Shown here piece by piece: positions 1-12,156 of a DNA stretch of 64,000 nt. The stretch comes from Periplaneta americana. Lineage: Eukaryota > Arthropoda > Insecta > Blattodea > Blattidae. Position numbers and translations under genes: made by a program. The DNA lies in contig NC_091119.1 of NCBI RefSeq assembly GCF_040183065.1, positions 107,907,763 to 107,971,762 of the forward strand, read 5' to 3'. The notes under the pieces were generated by a model that saw only the letters and a list, made by a program, of their open reading frames with translations, did no database searches and had not been told where the DNA came from. The stretch's first letter is position 1, and every line of letters starts with the position of its first letter.

Positions 1-800
1 AAAACCGACAAATTTTTTTCATTTTCTTTTTTTTTTTTTTGTTCTTCTGTATTTAAACCTGTCATTTCAGAGGTGTTCAACATATGGTCATGAACAAGAT
101 TTGACCTAAGTGAGCTTTCAGTGAGCGTTGGGTAGACTTTCACAAATTAAGTTCTTAACTTAAAAATAAAAAATCGTTACTAAACTCACTGAATCTTAAT
201 TTGCTCAAATTGCTACGAAAATAATATAAATTATTAACAGCTCTAAACATTATGCAATGGGGCAAAAAATTTAGTCTTACCGCAGTCAAGTATGAGAAAA
301 CAATGTCACTTTTATTTGGGGCACATTTTTAATATCACTGGTGAATTCATCAGTTGCCTTGTGTTCGTACAGCAATCAGAAATCCTACACAATACTCTTG
401 AATGTGATGACAATATTTCATGAAAAAAAACATTCATAAAGTTTCAACAGATAACAATTCCAATATACTGCTAGTTTGAAGTAGAAATAAAGTACATCAA
501 TTTAAGATACTGAATATGAATATAATGAAGAAATGATCAGAATACAAAATGTGGTTAACTTTCGAGCAATCCATTTAAGACCTAGCTACAATAATCACTG
601 TAACAGAACATCAGAACAACAAATGATGTGAATACTTGACAGTAATACAGTTAGAGTACAGGACTGCTTTACAGACTATCTCTGTAGGTCTAATTACATC
701 ACATTATTATAATGCTGCAAAGAATGAAACACCACTTGTTAATATGTACCAAAAACAAACAAACAAACAAACTAAAAAGAAAATAAAATATACAAAGTTT
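1..800. other. No gene recognised
   Basis: A+T-rich sequence downstream of YTHDC2 with short poly(T)/poly(A) runs. The one ORF that begins here (636-908) is Lys/Tyr-rich low-complexity translation. I see no homology, TIR or tRNA-like element. Confidence 0.5.
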
Positions 801-808
801 CTCAATTA

Positions 809-1476
809 CAGTAGAACCTCGATTACTGTTCACCCTATTAAACGATTGGTGGATTATCCGACTGTCTTTCTCTCACTATGTTTTTTTTTTCCTACAAAAA
901 AATACTAAGTACTGTACAATATGTTAACACGGATTTTTTTCTACAGAAGATTACCAGCCTTTACAGTTATGAGTATGTAGTAGGAATGCCACTGTTACCG
1001 GCAGTAAAAAAACTTTTGGGAGGAGGTTTTTCCACAACTTGTAAAATAGTCACTATTAGCTTTGAAAGAAATGACTCCAAGAACTTTCACACAACTGAAA
1101 ACCTGTGCATCATTTAGTCATTCTGTGCAAAATGTCCAAACAAAACGTATTGAGCTGTTTGGGTAAGGAAAAACTGTGGCTCATATCACATCAGAATACA
1201 AGATTGGCATTAGAAATACGCGCAATTTAATAGAATAAAACAAAGTAGTACGTATTATTGTATTTCACTGTTTTCATTAGATATAACCAGCATGACATTG
1301 TATAGTGTGTAGTATGAAAACACCAATGGTTGCAGTATGGTAGGAATTTCAAATTATGAAACCAAGTATTATATGCTTAATTTATGAAAATATTTTATGG
1401 TATAGATTATCCAATCTTTTTCGTTTAACAGTTCAGTCCACCCCCTTCACTACTACAGATAATAGAGGTTCTACTG
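809..1476. mobile_element. pogo/Tigger-like non-autonomous TIR element
   Basis: The ends are CAGTAGAACCTCGATTA at 809 and its near-exact reverse complement ending at 1476 (one mismatch in about 17). TA dinucleotides flank at 807-808 and 1477-1478, the pogo/Tigger-type duplication. The interior (668 bp in all) has no recognisable transposase. Confidence 0.75.
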
Positions 1477-1925
1477 TAGTAATAATGATGTATGGGTAAA
1501 ATTTAGTGTTCACATCAAATCAAACATGAATGAGTGTTACAACAAGTGAAAAAACTGGAATGATTCACAATAATGATAAGTTAACACGTCAATCATCTGA
1601 TATTTACAATTCAATTTAGGCTAAATGTGAACATTTTAAAATTGACCAATTAGTCTCCAATAAAAAACGAGTACTATGTGGTTTCTGGGGGTAAATGACG
1701 ACACATAATAGCTCTATTGCCCTGCCTTCTGTATGTTTCAATGGCGTGTATACAGACATTTCACTTTTTAGCGAAATGCATGCAATTATTCAGCTCAAAT
1801 TACTTTTCTGAAACTACGAAATTTAGTACAACATGTAACATTATTCCAAGAAAAATCCTGGTTCGTAGTTCCAAAATATGTTACATACCGGTATGTAATA
1901 TAAATATATATATATATATGGGTAG

Positions 1926-2640
1926 AAGAGAAGCCGATACTAAGGGATATGCTACTGGAGCTAAATGACAGCTGCGAGCAGTATGGGATGAAGATAAATG
2001 CAAACAAGACGAAGACCATGATTGTCACAAGAAAAATAAAGAAGCTAAACTTGCGAATTCTAAATGAGGCAGTAGAGCAAGTGAACAGCTTCAAATACTT
2101 GGGATGTATTATAAGCAGTAACATGAGCTGCAGCCAGGAAGTCAAAAGGAGGATAGCAATGGCAAAGGAAACTTTTAATAGAAAAAGGAGCAACTTCTGT
2201 GGACCTGTGGAAAAAGAACTAAGGAAGAGACTAGTGAAGTATTTTGATGGAGTGTGACATTGTATGTACAGAAACATGGACATTATGACAAAGTGAAGAG
2301 AAATGAATAGAAGCATTGAAATGTGGATTTGGAGAAGAATGGCACGTGTAAAGTGGACGGACAGAATAAGAAATAAAGTTTTTTTGGAAAGAGTGGGTGA
2401 AGAAAGAATGATGCTGAAACTGATCAGGAAGAGGAAAAGGAATTGGTTGGATCACTGGCTAAGAAGGATGCACTGGGAGGAATGGTGAATGGGAGAAGAG
2501 TTCGAGACAAAAGAAGATATCAGATGATAGACGACATTAAGATAATATCTTATATCACATATTATGTGGATTATAGGAAGGCAGAAAATAGGAAAGATTG
2601 GAGAATGCTGGGTTTGGAGTGAAAGACCTGCCCATGGGCA
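1926..2640 (+). mobile_element. LINE 3' remnant (C-terminal part of reverse transcriptase ORF)
   Basis: Reads GMKINANKTKTMIVTRKIKK, then VNSFKYLGCIISSNMS and EVKRRIAMAKETFNRKR, the region after the RT catalytic core in endonuclease-type LINEs. Homology continues through other frames (MWIWRRMARVKWTDRIRN at about 2320, KDWRMLGLE at about 2600), so the copy carries frameshifts. It is truncated on the 5' side and runs into a (GT)n tract at 2648. Confidence 0.85.
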
Positions 2641-2646
2641 GAACAC

Positions 2647-2647
<1 letters not shown>

Positions 2648-2678
<31 letters not shown>
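2648..2678. repeat. (GT)n microsatellite
   Basis: About 15 GT units immediately after the LINE remnant; possibly its tail. Confidence 0.9.
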
Positions 2679-2681
<3 letters not shown>

Positions 2682-3334
2682 GCAATAGAAAGATCATTTT
2701 CTTATTCAGACTGAGAAGCTTCCAACAGTTAAATAGATCCTTTTAGAGGAGAATTCTAGAGGATTAAAAACTATATACTTTGTGCAATGTATCCTGAATA
2801 ACAAGGGTGTGTGCACACGCAAGACACACACAAAGTAGGCCTATACATTACATGGTTGGCTGGCTCCTATTACCTCCAGTTATGGTCAACCAACTCTACT
2901 GGGTGGGGGGCAGTGATCAGAATTCTAATTCTGAGATAAGGACACTTGTAAGGTGGAATTACAGAAGTTTAATTTTTATTAAGTGAGAAACAGCTGGTGA
3001 ATTCGTCCTGCAACCTCTCATTGAGAGACTTATATTTTTAATAGTAAATTAAAAACCCCAGACTTACTTCCCACTCAAGAAAACTATGGACTATTAATCT
3101 TAAAAGCTATTGTCTTGATTGGATTTCAATCCACAAACTTAAGCTCTAACGGCACACTTGATAAGCATTCAACCATTAAAGATGACAATTATGTATAATA
3201 CTTATAGCATGTTTTTGGAAAGAAAATGTTTAATGACACATGATTGTCAAATACCAGCCATGTGGTTTTCACATGTTCCCCCCTTCCCCCTACTTACCCT
3301 TCCTGGCAGTGAATTACATGTAATCCACTTCTAA

Positions 3335-3545
3335 GGTTAGGGTGCCTGGAAGGCAGAGTTACATTATCCCGATAATATGGAAGAATGATCATGATTATGT
3401 GGTGTTAGGAGCGGTCTTAAATCTAAACTTAACCTAAACTCCAGACCATAGACGAACACTTTTTCCTGTGTTCTAACTGGGAATCGAACCCGGGACTTCA
3501 TGAACTGTAGCCAGAATCTCTGACACTATACCATGAAGCTGGTCA
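3335..3545 (-). mobile_element. tRNA-derived SINE, family A (partial)
   Basis: The reverse strand has a B-box-like GGTTCGATTCCCAGTTAG followed by the same body as the full copy at 42882-43193, including GGTCTGGAGTTTAGGTTAAG and the GCCTTCCAGGCACCCTAACC end. Confidence 0.8.
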
Positions 3546-3640
3546 GGTTTTCACGTGTAGAAAGCTGAAATATTTTTGACTTTCAGAGTCAAACATTAAG
3601 GGAAATAATGCAAGATTAATAATTCTAAGGAAAATTAAAT

Positions 3641-3905
3641 ATATGTGTGTGTCTAATGCCTACCCACTTCACTTTGGGTGATTCGAGTTCCATATACTGC
3701 GGATAGATGGTAGGGCTGTGATCCATTTTCAAATTGCATACCACTTCGGCGGACCACGTTATGCATGAGGTGTATCCATGAAGAGTTATGTTGTGTACTA
3801 GGGTGAGTGTATGTTAAGTGTTCGTGTAAGTGTAGTGTAAGGAATGGGTGTGGATGATGATGAAGGTGAGGAAGGGAGAAGGGGAAACCCGGTGCTGGCA
3901 TGTAG
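3641..3905 (-). mobile_element. SINE family B, 3' part, with (CA)n tail
   Basis: Matches the 3' half of the complete copy at 60568-61092 (TAATGCCTACCCACTTCACT on + strand, then GATGATGATGAAGGTGAGGA). The tRNA head is missing, so it is 5'-truncated. A short GT run at its left edge is the (CA)n tail. Confidence 0.8.
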
Positions 3906-4279
3906 CCTACTCCTGTCGAATATTACTATTATTTTCGACAAATTTATCAGTGATTTTAAAAACGTGTACCCCTCTATATTTACGTAAATTCTCCGTTCAG
4001 AATAGGCCAACAAAGTTAAACATCTCAATATTTTTTGAAGATTTACACAAACTCTTGACAGCACCTGTATCATTTCCATTCTGTATGCACTCCATGCAGA
4101 GGTCCAACAATCTGCTTTCTTTAGAAAATAGATAAATAAGCATCACAAAAGTAAGAATTGAAGGGAGGGGATAACGTTAGACCAATTTAAGCTCATAACA
4201 ATAATATTATACTGTTATCAGTCTTATAGCATGGCAAAGTGCCAAAAATATTGGCACTGCCAATAAGTAGCTTCAGCAT

Positions 4280-4519
4280 TTACTTTGGATGTTGGCCACG
4301 AGGGCCATAGTTCATGTTATAATGTTGGTAACCTGGGCCATAACCCATGTATGAGTATCCCCGAATAGGACGACCATGGTAGCCCATGTTTTTGGACGAC
4401 GATGTATCTGGCACATCTTGAGACGTTTTCAAAGAGCCAAACAGAGTGGACTTGGGGACAAAGGGTGGTACCTTGTCCCATAAGCTGCATAGCGCCTCTC
4501 CTATTGTGGGCTCTATCTC
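4280..4519 (-). CDS. YTHDC2: YTHDC2 exon w20: end of the YTH domain, Gly/Tyr-rich tail, stop
   Basis: Opens [18 protein letters not shown], closing the YTH domain just after SRDGQ. It continues about 60 residues beyond the usual vertebrate end with a low-complexity tail ([19 protein letters not shown]) and the stop TAA at 4282-4280. Acceptor atccttacag precedes 4519. I could not identify a convincing poly(A) signal within the first 700 bases of the 3' flank. Confidence 0.93.
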   Translation of the reverse strand, partial: EIEPTIGEALCSLWDKVPPFVPKSTLFGSLKTSQDVPDTSSSKNMGYHGRPIRGYSYMGYGPGYQHYNMNYGPRGQHPK

Positions 4520-7500
4520 CTGTAAGGATAATGACATAATGCATTAGCTACATACAACCTAGTAAGTAGTTACGTGGTAGTGTGTTGTTTTAAATACTGC
4601 ATTCTTGGCATCAACAGTTACATTTCATTTCTTTATTCCTTGCCTGAGTCTAAACATGTAAAGGCAAAGAAAAGGTCTCTGCAACTTTATTTATAAAATG
4701 ACATGAAATATGAAATTAATATCAATATTTTAATGAGAAGCTCTTTAGGGATAAGAGAAAATTTGTTGTATCTGCATGCAGTTTAAACTTTCTTTTTTAC
4801 AATGTTAACATCACATTCTGACAAATCAACTGGGCTTTGAATCGAGTCAAATTAATATACAGTTTAATAATGGTCATGATTATTTTACCTGTATAGCTTT
4901 GAATTTAAAATTTAAATTTTGCGTTATATTGTTACTACTGTATAACACCTCGTCTATTACTTACAAATGGCTTTTAAGGAACCCGCAGGTTCATTGCCGC
5001 CCTCACATAAGCCCATCATCGGTCCCTATCTTGTGCAAGATTAATCCAGTCTCTATCATCATAACTCACCTCCCTCAAATCCATTTTAATATTACCCTCC
5101 CATCTACGTCTCGGTCTCCCCAAAGGTCTTTTTCCTTCCGGTCTCCCAACTAACACTCTATATGCATTTCTGGATTCGTCCATATGTGCTACATGCCCTG
5201 CCCATCTCAAACGTCTGGATTTAATGTTCCTAATTACGTCGGGTGAAGAATACAATGCGTGCAGTTCTGCATTGTGTAACTTTCTCCATTCTCCAGTAAC
5301 TCCATCACTCTTAGCTCTAAATATTTTCCTAAGAACCTTATTCTCAAACACCCTTCACCTCTGTTCCTTTCTCAAAGTGAGAGTCCAAGTTTCACAACCA
5401 TACAGAACGACCGGTAATATAACTGTTTTATAAATTGTAACTAAGATTTTTTGACAGCAGACTAGATGACAAAAGCGTGTCAACCGCATAATAACAGGCA
5501 TTTCTCATATTTATTCTGTGTTTAATTTCCTCCCGAGTGTCATTTACATTTGTTGAAGTTTTCCACCTCTTCAAAGGATAAATCTCCAATTTTTACATAA
5601 TAAATTAATATTGTTCAGTTTATTTCTAGTTTTAACCTGTGACAATCGATCAAGTTGTGACACATTTAGTCTTACCTAAGGAACAGTGGAGTTGACATGT
5701 GAAGAACAATATGCTGCTCAGAAATTTTGCTAAAGTCTTAAAAAATCGTGTGCTGAGGCATATGAAATGTTACAGCAGGCTTGTGGGCAATCTGTTCTTC
5801 CATAATGTGCTGTTCATATGTAGTACAAAATGTTCAATATCCTTCCTACAGTCCAGACTTGGAATCATATGATTTTTTTTTTTTTTTGTTTTATTTCGAA
5901 AATTGTAGAAACACCTTTGTGGGATGCACTTTCATTTTTCAGAAAAAGTGATGAGGGCTGTGGAGGCGATTCTCATGGATTTATTAAGAAATGGTTTCCA
6001 GCATGTCTTTGAACACTGGCAAAAACGCTGGGACAAGTGCATTGCAACCAACAGGAATTACTTTGAGAAAGACAATAAACATTTGGAGGATAAATACATG
6101 TATGATGTCACAAAAAATTAATTATTATTCATTATTCAACAGCCTTCGTAAATTTGATAAATAATGTAAACTACTTTACAGAAGGTGATTTTTTTCTAAC
6201 AGCAAAGTACCATTCTGCACCTGTCCACTAATCAGCTAATAAATTTCTTTTCTTCACAGACTCTAAAATACCAGTCTTCCAGGTTGTTCGTGTTCGACCT
6301 TTTATCTTTCTTCTTGGTTGGAATCCAATCATATGTTTTTGACAATCTGTCCTCAAATATTCTCTCTCTCTCTCTCTTTTTTTTTTTTAAACTAATGGCA
6401 GGTACTCAACTGTTTGTCATTCACCCATCATATGAAGCCAGATATATACACCAATTTACCAACAGTCATTGAGCAGGTGCACCATAGGAGGCTGGTTTAC
6501 ACTACATCTGTGATGAGATGAGATGATGATGATGATGATAATTCACAGGAATGACACAGAGGAACCAAAGCTCCCAAAGAAAACCGCTAACTGAATCATG
6601 GGCTTGCCCAATACAAGTTAAAAATCGGGGGTATGCCAGGCATCGAATCTGTGTCCACAAGATTATAAGTACAGCACTCTAACCACTAGATCACTGTGGT
6701 GGCTTTCAGTCTCATAACATGTCCGTACCTATCAACTATCTTGTTAATAAATTTTAGTCATTCTCATAACTTGTCCATACCTATAAACTTTATTGTTAAT
6801 AAATTTTAATCATCCAAAATATTTATTCAAATTTCCATTTTGTCTCCGATAATATTTCTAATTCTGTCTAGTAATACCCTAGCAGATTGCCTCCAATAAT
6901 CCATTTCCATTGATAGTACTTACTTTACTTATTTACTAATGGTGAGTATTTGACTGTTCGTCATTCACCTACCTTACTTCACTTACATATTATTGCATTA
7001 TCCCCTTCCTTTTTTCTTAGAATGTTTGACTGAGAAACACTAGAGGGGAATTATGAGAATGTATTTCCTAAAGGGGATTTATAAAGCAGTCATTAGTGCT
7101 TGATATTACAAATATGTCTTAATTTTAATTTCAGGTGAAAAATCTAAATATTGGGTTGTTTCAACCTGCGGGGAAAGAGAGGGGTTATGAAGGCATGCAT
7201 TAAAATTAAATTTAAAAAACAAAAAGGATGCATTAAATCAATCATTTAGTGTAGGTAAAAAACTTCAAAATAGGAAATATTTTATATAACAAGCTTTCTT
7301 TAATTCTGTTGAATAATGTAAACACTGTTGATTGACAAACAGTCTTACATGCATTCTCTCCCTCTTTTCTCTTCATTGTGTTAACATTTTCGTAAGTATA
7401 AATCGTATGTTACTAAGGTAAGAGCTCATGTAGTAATTAATAAAATATGGTATTGCACTGCTTGGCTGAGAATGGGTCGACGAGAAGAGCAGACATTATA

Positions 7501-10500
7501 GCCATCGATTGCCAGAATCAAAGAAGCCTCATTCTTGACCCCACTGTCTGTTTTGGGAAGGATGATCAACAGGCCAATGACATTAAAAGAAGTCTATTTA
7601 CAACCCATGTATTCCTCACTTCAGTGAGAGATACAAAATGAATATTAATACATGGGAAGTGAAAGGACTTCTTTTTGGCGCTAGGGGAACTTCATTTAAG
7701 TTAACCAAAACCATTCTCCTTTCTCTTAAATTTTCTAATGAGGATATTAACAAAATTTGTCTAATGGTATTGGGAGATTCATTATCCATTTTACACAGTC
7801 ACTTGTATAGTACTACGTAATATATATTTTTTTTTTACTTCATTTCATTACTCTTCAATATACTTTCATCTCATGTTTCTCCGAAATCAAATTGTACTTT
7901 ATTTTAAATTTATCATTGTTCCGTATTCTCTCCACAATCATATTGTATTTTTAATTTAACCTCTGCTTTGTATTCTGGATCCTAGTGGTCAGCCTAAGAT
8001 GTCGGCCAGATGTCCCAAATTGTGGAATTTGTGTAAAGGAAATATGTTTCCAGTTACAAAAATGCATGTTGTATGCCATTAAAAGGATAACTCTGACAGA
8101 TTCTCTATAGGTGAAGGAAAGAAAGTTCCAAAGCTTGTACTGCCTATTCTGTTTAGGATTTCGTTTATGTGTTTATGCCTAAGTCAGATTACTAAGGCAC
8201 AAAGTGTGCTGTTGTATTTGTCTCGTCTGGACTTCAATTTCTTTAAGGATAATTTTTAGCACGACGTTTATGTATAGTTTATTTTAATTCATATATTAGA
8301 CAGTATAAATTTATCAAGTCATAAATAATGCTCCCTTGTCCTTGTTAGTAACAACAGATAATCATCAGAGCCTTTTTCTTGGTGATATCAAATAGAGAAC
8401 TTCTATAGATGCAAAGCTTAATAAATTCTTTTAGTCTTGAAACCAGTACACAATTTAGGAATCCCAATCCTTGTGGCTGACTGATTGATGACAAAATAAT
8501 AAGAGAGTTCCCTATTTACCTGGCCATCCCGACTTGTCTGAACTCGTCTGTTCTCGTTGTATGGATTCAGCAGGTGACGAGTGGCTTGGAAGGGAATGTT
8601 TGCACGTTTAATCCATTCAACAGGAAGAGGTGGGCTGAGGTTGGGGCCACTTAGTTCCAAGCACTGATCTGCGGCATCAGTCTTGAGATCGGGCTTGTCT
8701 CCACTAAGACGAGCATAGCCCTGGAAGTGACCACTACCCTGCACACTGAACACCAGGATCACACGCTTGCCTTCCTATAACAGACACCAATTAAACAGAA
8801 CTTATGCATACTATCAGTATTTCTTATACAAGGTGTTTCAGAATAGCTATTCCTAATTTTCAGATGTGATAGAGGGCATGTACTTAAGCATTTTTTCTTA
8901 ATAAATTGGTGTATGGAAATGCTTCTGTAATTAAATAATATGGTAAAAGTAAACTCTTCATTGACCTTATTATTTATTTATTTCTGTTACTTACTTACTG
9001 GCTTTTAAGGAACCCGGAGGTTCATTGCCGCCCTCACATAAGCCCACCATTGGTCCCTATCCTGAGCAAGGTTAATCCAATCTCTACCATCATATCCCAC
9101 CTCCCTCAAATCCATTTTAATATTATCTTCCCATCTACGTCTCGTCCTCCCTAAAGGTCTTTTTCCCTCCGGCCTCCCAACTAACACTCTATATGCATTT
9201 CTGGATTCGCCCATACGTGCTACATGTCCTACCCATCTCAAACGTCTGGATTTTATGTTCCTAATTATGTCAGGTGAAGTATACAATGCGTGCAGCTCTG
9301 CGTTGTGTAACTTTCTCCATTCTCCTGTAACTTCATCCCTCTTAGCCCCAAATATTTTTCTAAGAACCTTATTCTCAAACACCCTTAACCTCTGTTCCTC
9401 TCTCAAAGTGAGAGTCCAAGTTTCACAACCACACAGAACAACTGGTAATATAACTATTTTATAAATTCTAACTTTCAAATTTTTTGACAGAAGACTAGAT
9501 GACAAAAGCTTCTCAACCGATTTATTTCTGTTAAATTTATTTATAAATGATTTAACACCTGTGGTCATATCTCGTGTGTAGGATCTTTGCATATATCAGT
9601 AGACTGTTTCTACTATTGTTGAGTTCCTGTTTCTATTGTAGTGTGTTACAGATTACAGATGGCTTGATCATTTAACTGATCTTAGATTTTCATTAGCGTT
9701 TATGATATTGGTGACTGAGGTGGTGATGAATCATGATATGTAAATTTCCAGTCTGGCATTTGCATTTATGACTAAAGGAAACCATGAAAAACCCCAACCA
9801 GATTGCTGGCCATGGAATTTGAACCGGGACCTCCCAAATGCGAATGTTACCATCTGAGCCAACTCACTTATTATTTATTGTCCATGGCTGTCTTTAAATG
9901 TGTTTTAGCTATTTCGGTTATCATGAAAACAATTGAAATTGATTTATTTTCGTTGTGTGTCAGATCTGTTTATAAATTTCTAATCATTAAAAATGCATTG
10001 GTTTACAAATGTTGAATTAATAAACGTGCATATAGCAATCAAACATTAAAATTAAATAAACAAGTTACTTTTCATTCTTTGAAATGTTTATTTCTTCCCT
10101 ACCGGTACTGTTATATCTCAATATGGAAGCATTTCTAGACATTACTTTATTACCAAAAAATGTTTCACTACATGCCCTCTATCACATCTGAAAATTAGGA
10201 ATAGTTATCCTGAAACATTTTGTATACGGAAATGAAAGCAATGTGAAGTAATAAATTTTCTCCCTCTTTTTTTTTTTGTTTTACACAGTAGTGATAATGC
10301 TGCTGTTTTATGTAAAACTGTTTCAAATATATTGTTTGTGACTAACTTAACAGAAGTCTTTCTATTTACAAATTCACAGCCATTCCATAACAATTTTAAA
10401 ACAAAATTAGTACTGTATTTCAAATATATTGAGTCACGCAGAATTTTGTCTTCCTTTCTCCTGTCTCATTTGGTTGATGGGAGTGTCTGACTGGACTACA

Positions 10501-12105
10501 AATAAAAATCAGCCTCTTTTTACGAAGTTCACACAGTATGTCTACTGTGATGATTCAATAAAGATAATCTGTGCATACCGGCAGTCATTTTTCTGGGAAT
10601 ATTTCTACGGAAACTTAGCTCCAGTAACCAAATGAATATATTACCTACCCTTAGAATTAATTTTGACATATTGAACGAATACGAAATATTCCATTCGACA
10701 TTTCTTATGTTAAAGAATTTTAAGATGACTAAAAGTAAACCAATTTGTGTACTATTTTTGTTTAAATAATTCAATATTTTTCTATAAAAAAGTTAGGATA
10801 CTGTCATTTTAATTATGTATTTTTCAGATAAACTGTTCAGCAACAAAATTAGTGCAACAGTTGAGTAAAACACGCCGAAAAGATGGATGGAGGGATGGAA
10901 TGCTGGCATGGAAGACCATTCTTTTGGTATTAAGTATGCTGAAAACAGGCATTTCGTTCAGCATTTCGATACATAATTTTTCAGCATTACAATACATTGT
11001 CTACAATAAAATTTACTTAATACCAACAGATCAATATAACATATTACGATGGTCTAACGAGATCTTGAATTCACAAACTTAAGAACATCAAGGATATCTC
11101 ACCTTGAAGACTCGTGTCATCTTCCTTTCAGTGTTGGGTGTGAAAGCCCATGCTCCACGACTGAGGGATGCCTCAATAGTCTTCAAACTTCCAGCCTTGA
11201 TGACGAAATAGCGCGAGGCAATTGGACCACTTCCTACCACAGTAGGGCTGCTCGCCAAGGTCGTGTTTTCACCAGCACTACCGTGAGATGGTGTGGGGGA
11301 AGGCGTCTCACTCATGTTCCCACTGCCAAATGACTTCACACTCCCAGAGTCAGAGCGTTCCCCTGCAACTGAATCCCACAACTCTCATGTAATTCTTTAT
11401 TTAAATTGCAAAGGCTACCCACCAATGATGGATCAATGATTTATGCTAACAAAAGTAGACTTTCTTCCACAGTTACCTATTCTTATAAGAAATAGGTACA
11501 AAATTTCATTATACCTTTTACAAATTATGGGTATAGAAATCAGATTCACATAAACTACATACATCATCAAGAATCATTACACTAGTCAAATGTGTACATG
11601 TGCACAACTGTACACTCATCACATATCTCTTCTTATGAAAAAACAACTATAGTTCAGAGAGTCAATGTGGTTATGTGGAGAACGAATCTCTCTTTATCAC
11701 ATTCTCTTATGATTAGAAAAAACGTTATCGAGGGATTGAATGATCACTCAAAAAGAGTTACAGCTTACACTTCAGCAGAAAACTGCAGTAAATCACCGAA
11801 CATCTGTGAAACATTTTTATAATAATCTTTCCATGAACTACGTACATGGAATTCTTTGTCTCTCTCTCTATTTTTTGCACAGCATGCATATACATACCTG
11901 TACACAAATTATGCATTCAAGTCTTATCCCAACAAAAGATCGCTGTTGTCAATTTGTTATGATCAGTCTGAAGTTGTATTACGGACCTACCAATTTTTCT
12001 GTACAATATGTGAGTTACTTTCAATTAGTCCACAACTTCTTCTCTATCACATTTACACAATAATCTTCTGGATTTAGGGTGATCGCTTAAGTTTTGTTTT
12101 CGTCC

Positions 12106-12156
<51 letters not shown>

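Larger units (their letters stand above)
8827..10225. mobile_element. TIR element of about 0.87 kb, split by a LINE insertion
   Basis: The left end (AGGTGTTTCAGAATAGCTAT... from about 8827) and the right end (reverse complement finishing about 10225) are inverted repeats of about 60 bp with few mismatches. Weaker inverted similarity continues for another 50 bp (both arms contain GAAATGCTTC). The LINE at 8990-9519 and a SINE-like segment at 9705-9869 lie inside. No transposase is seen. Confidence 0.75.

Noticed and set aside
3600..4280. Poly(A) signal for YTHDC2
   Set aside because: No AATAAA or ATTAAA on the minus strand close to the stop; the nearest clear AATAAA (about 2975-2980) is 1.3 kb away beyond SINE insertions, so I did not assign it.
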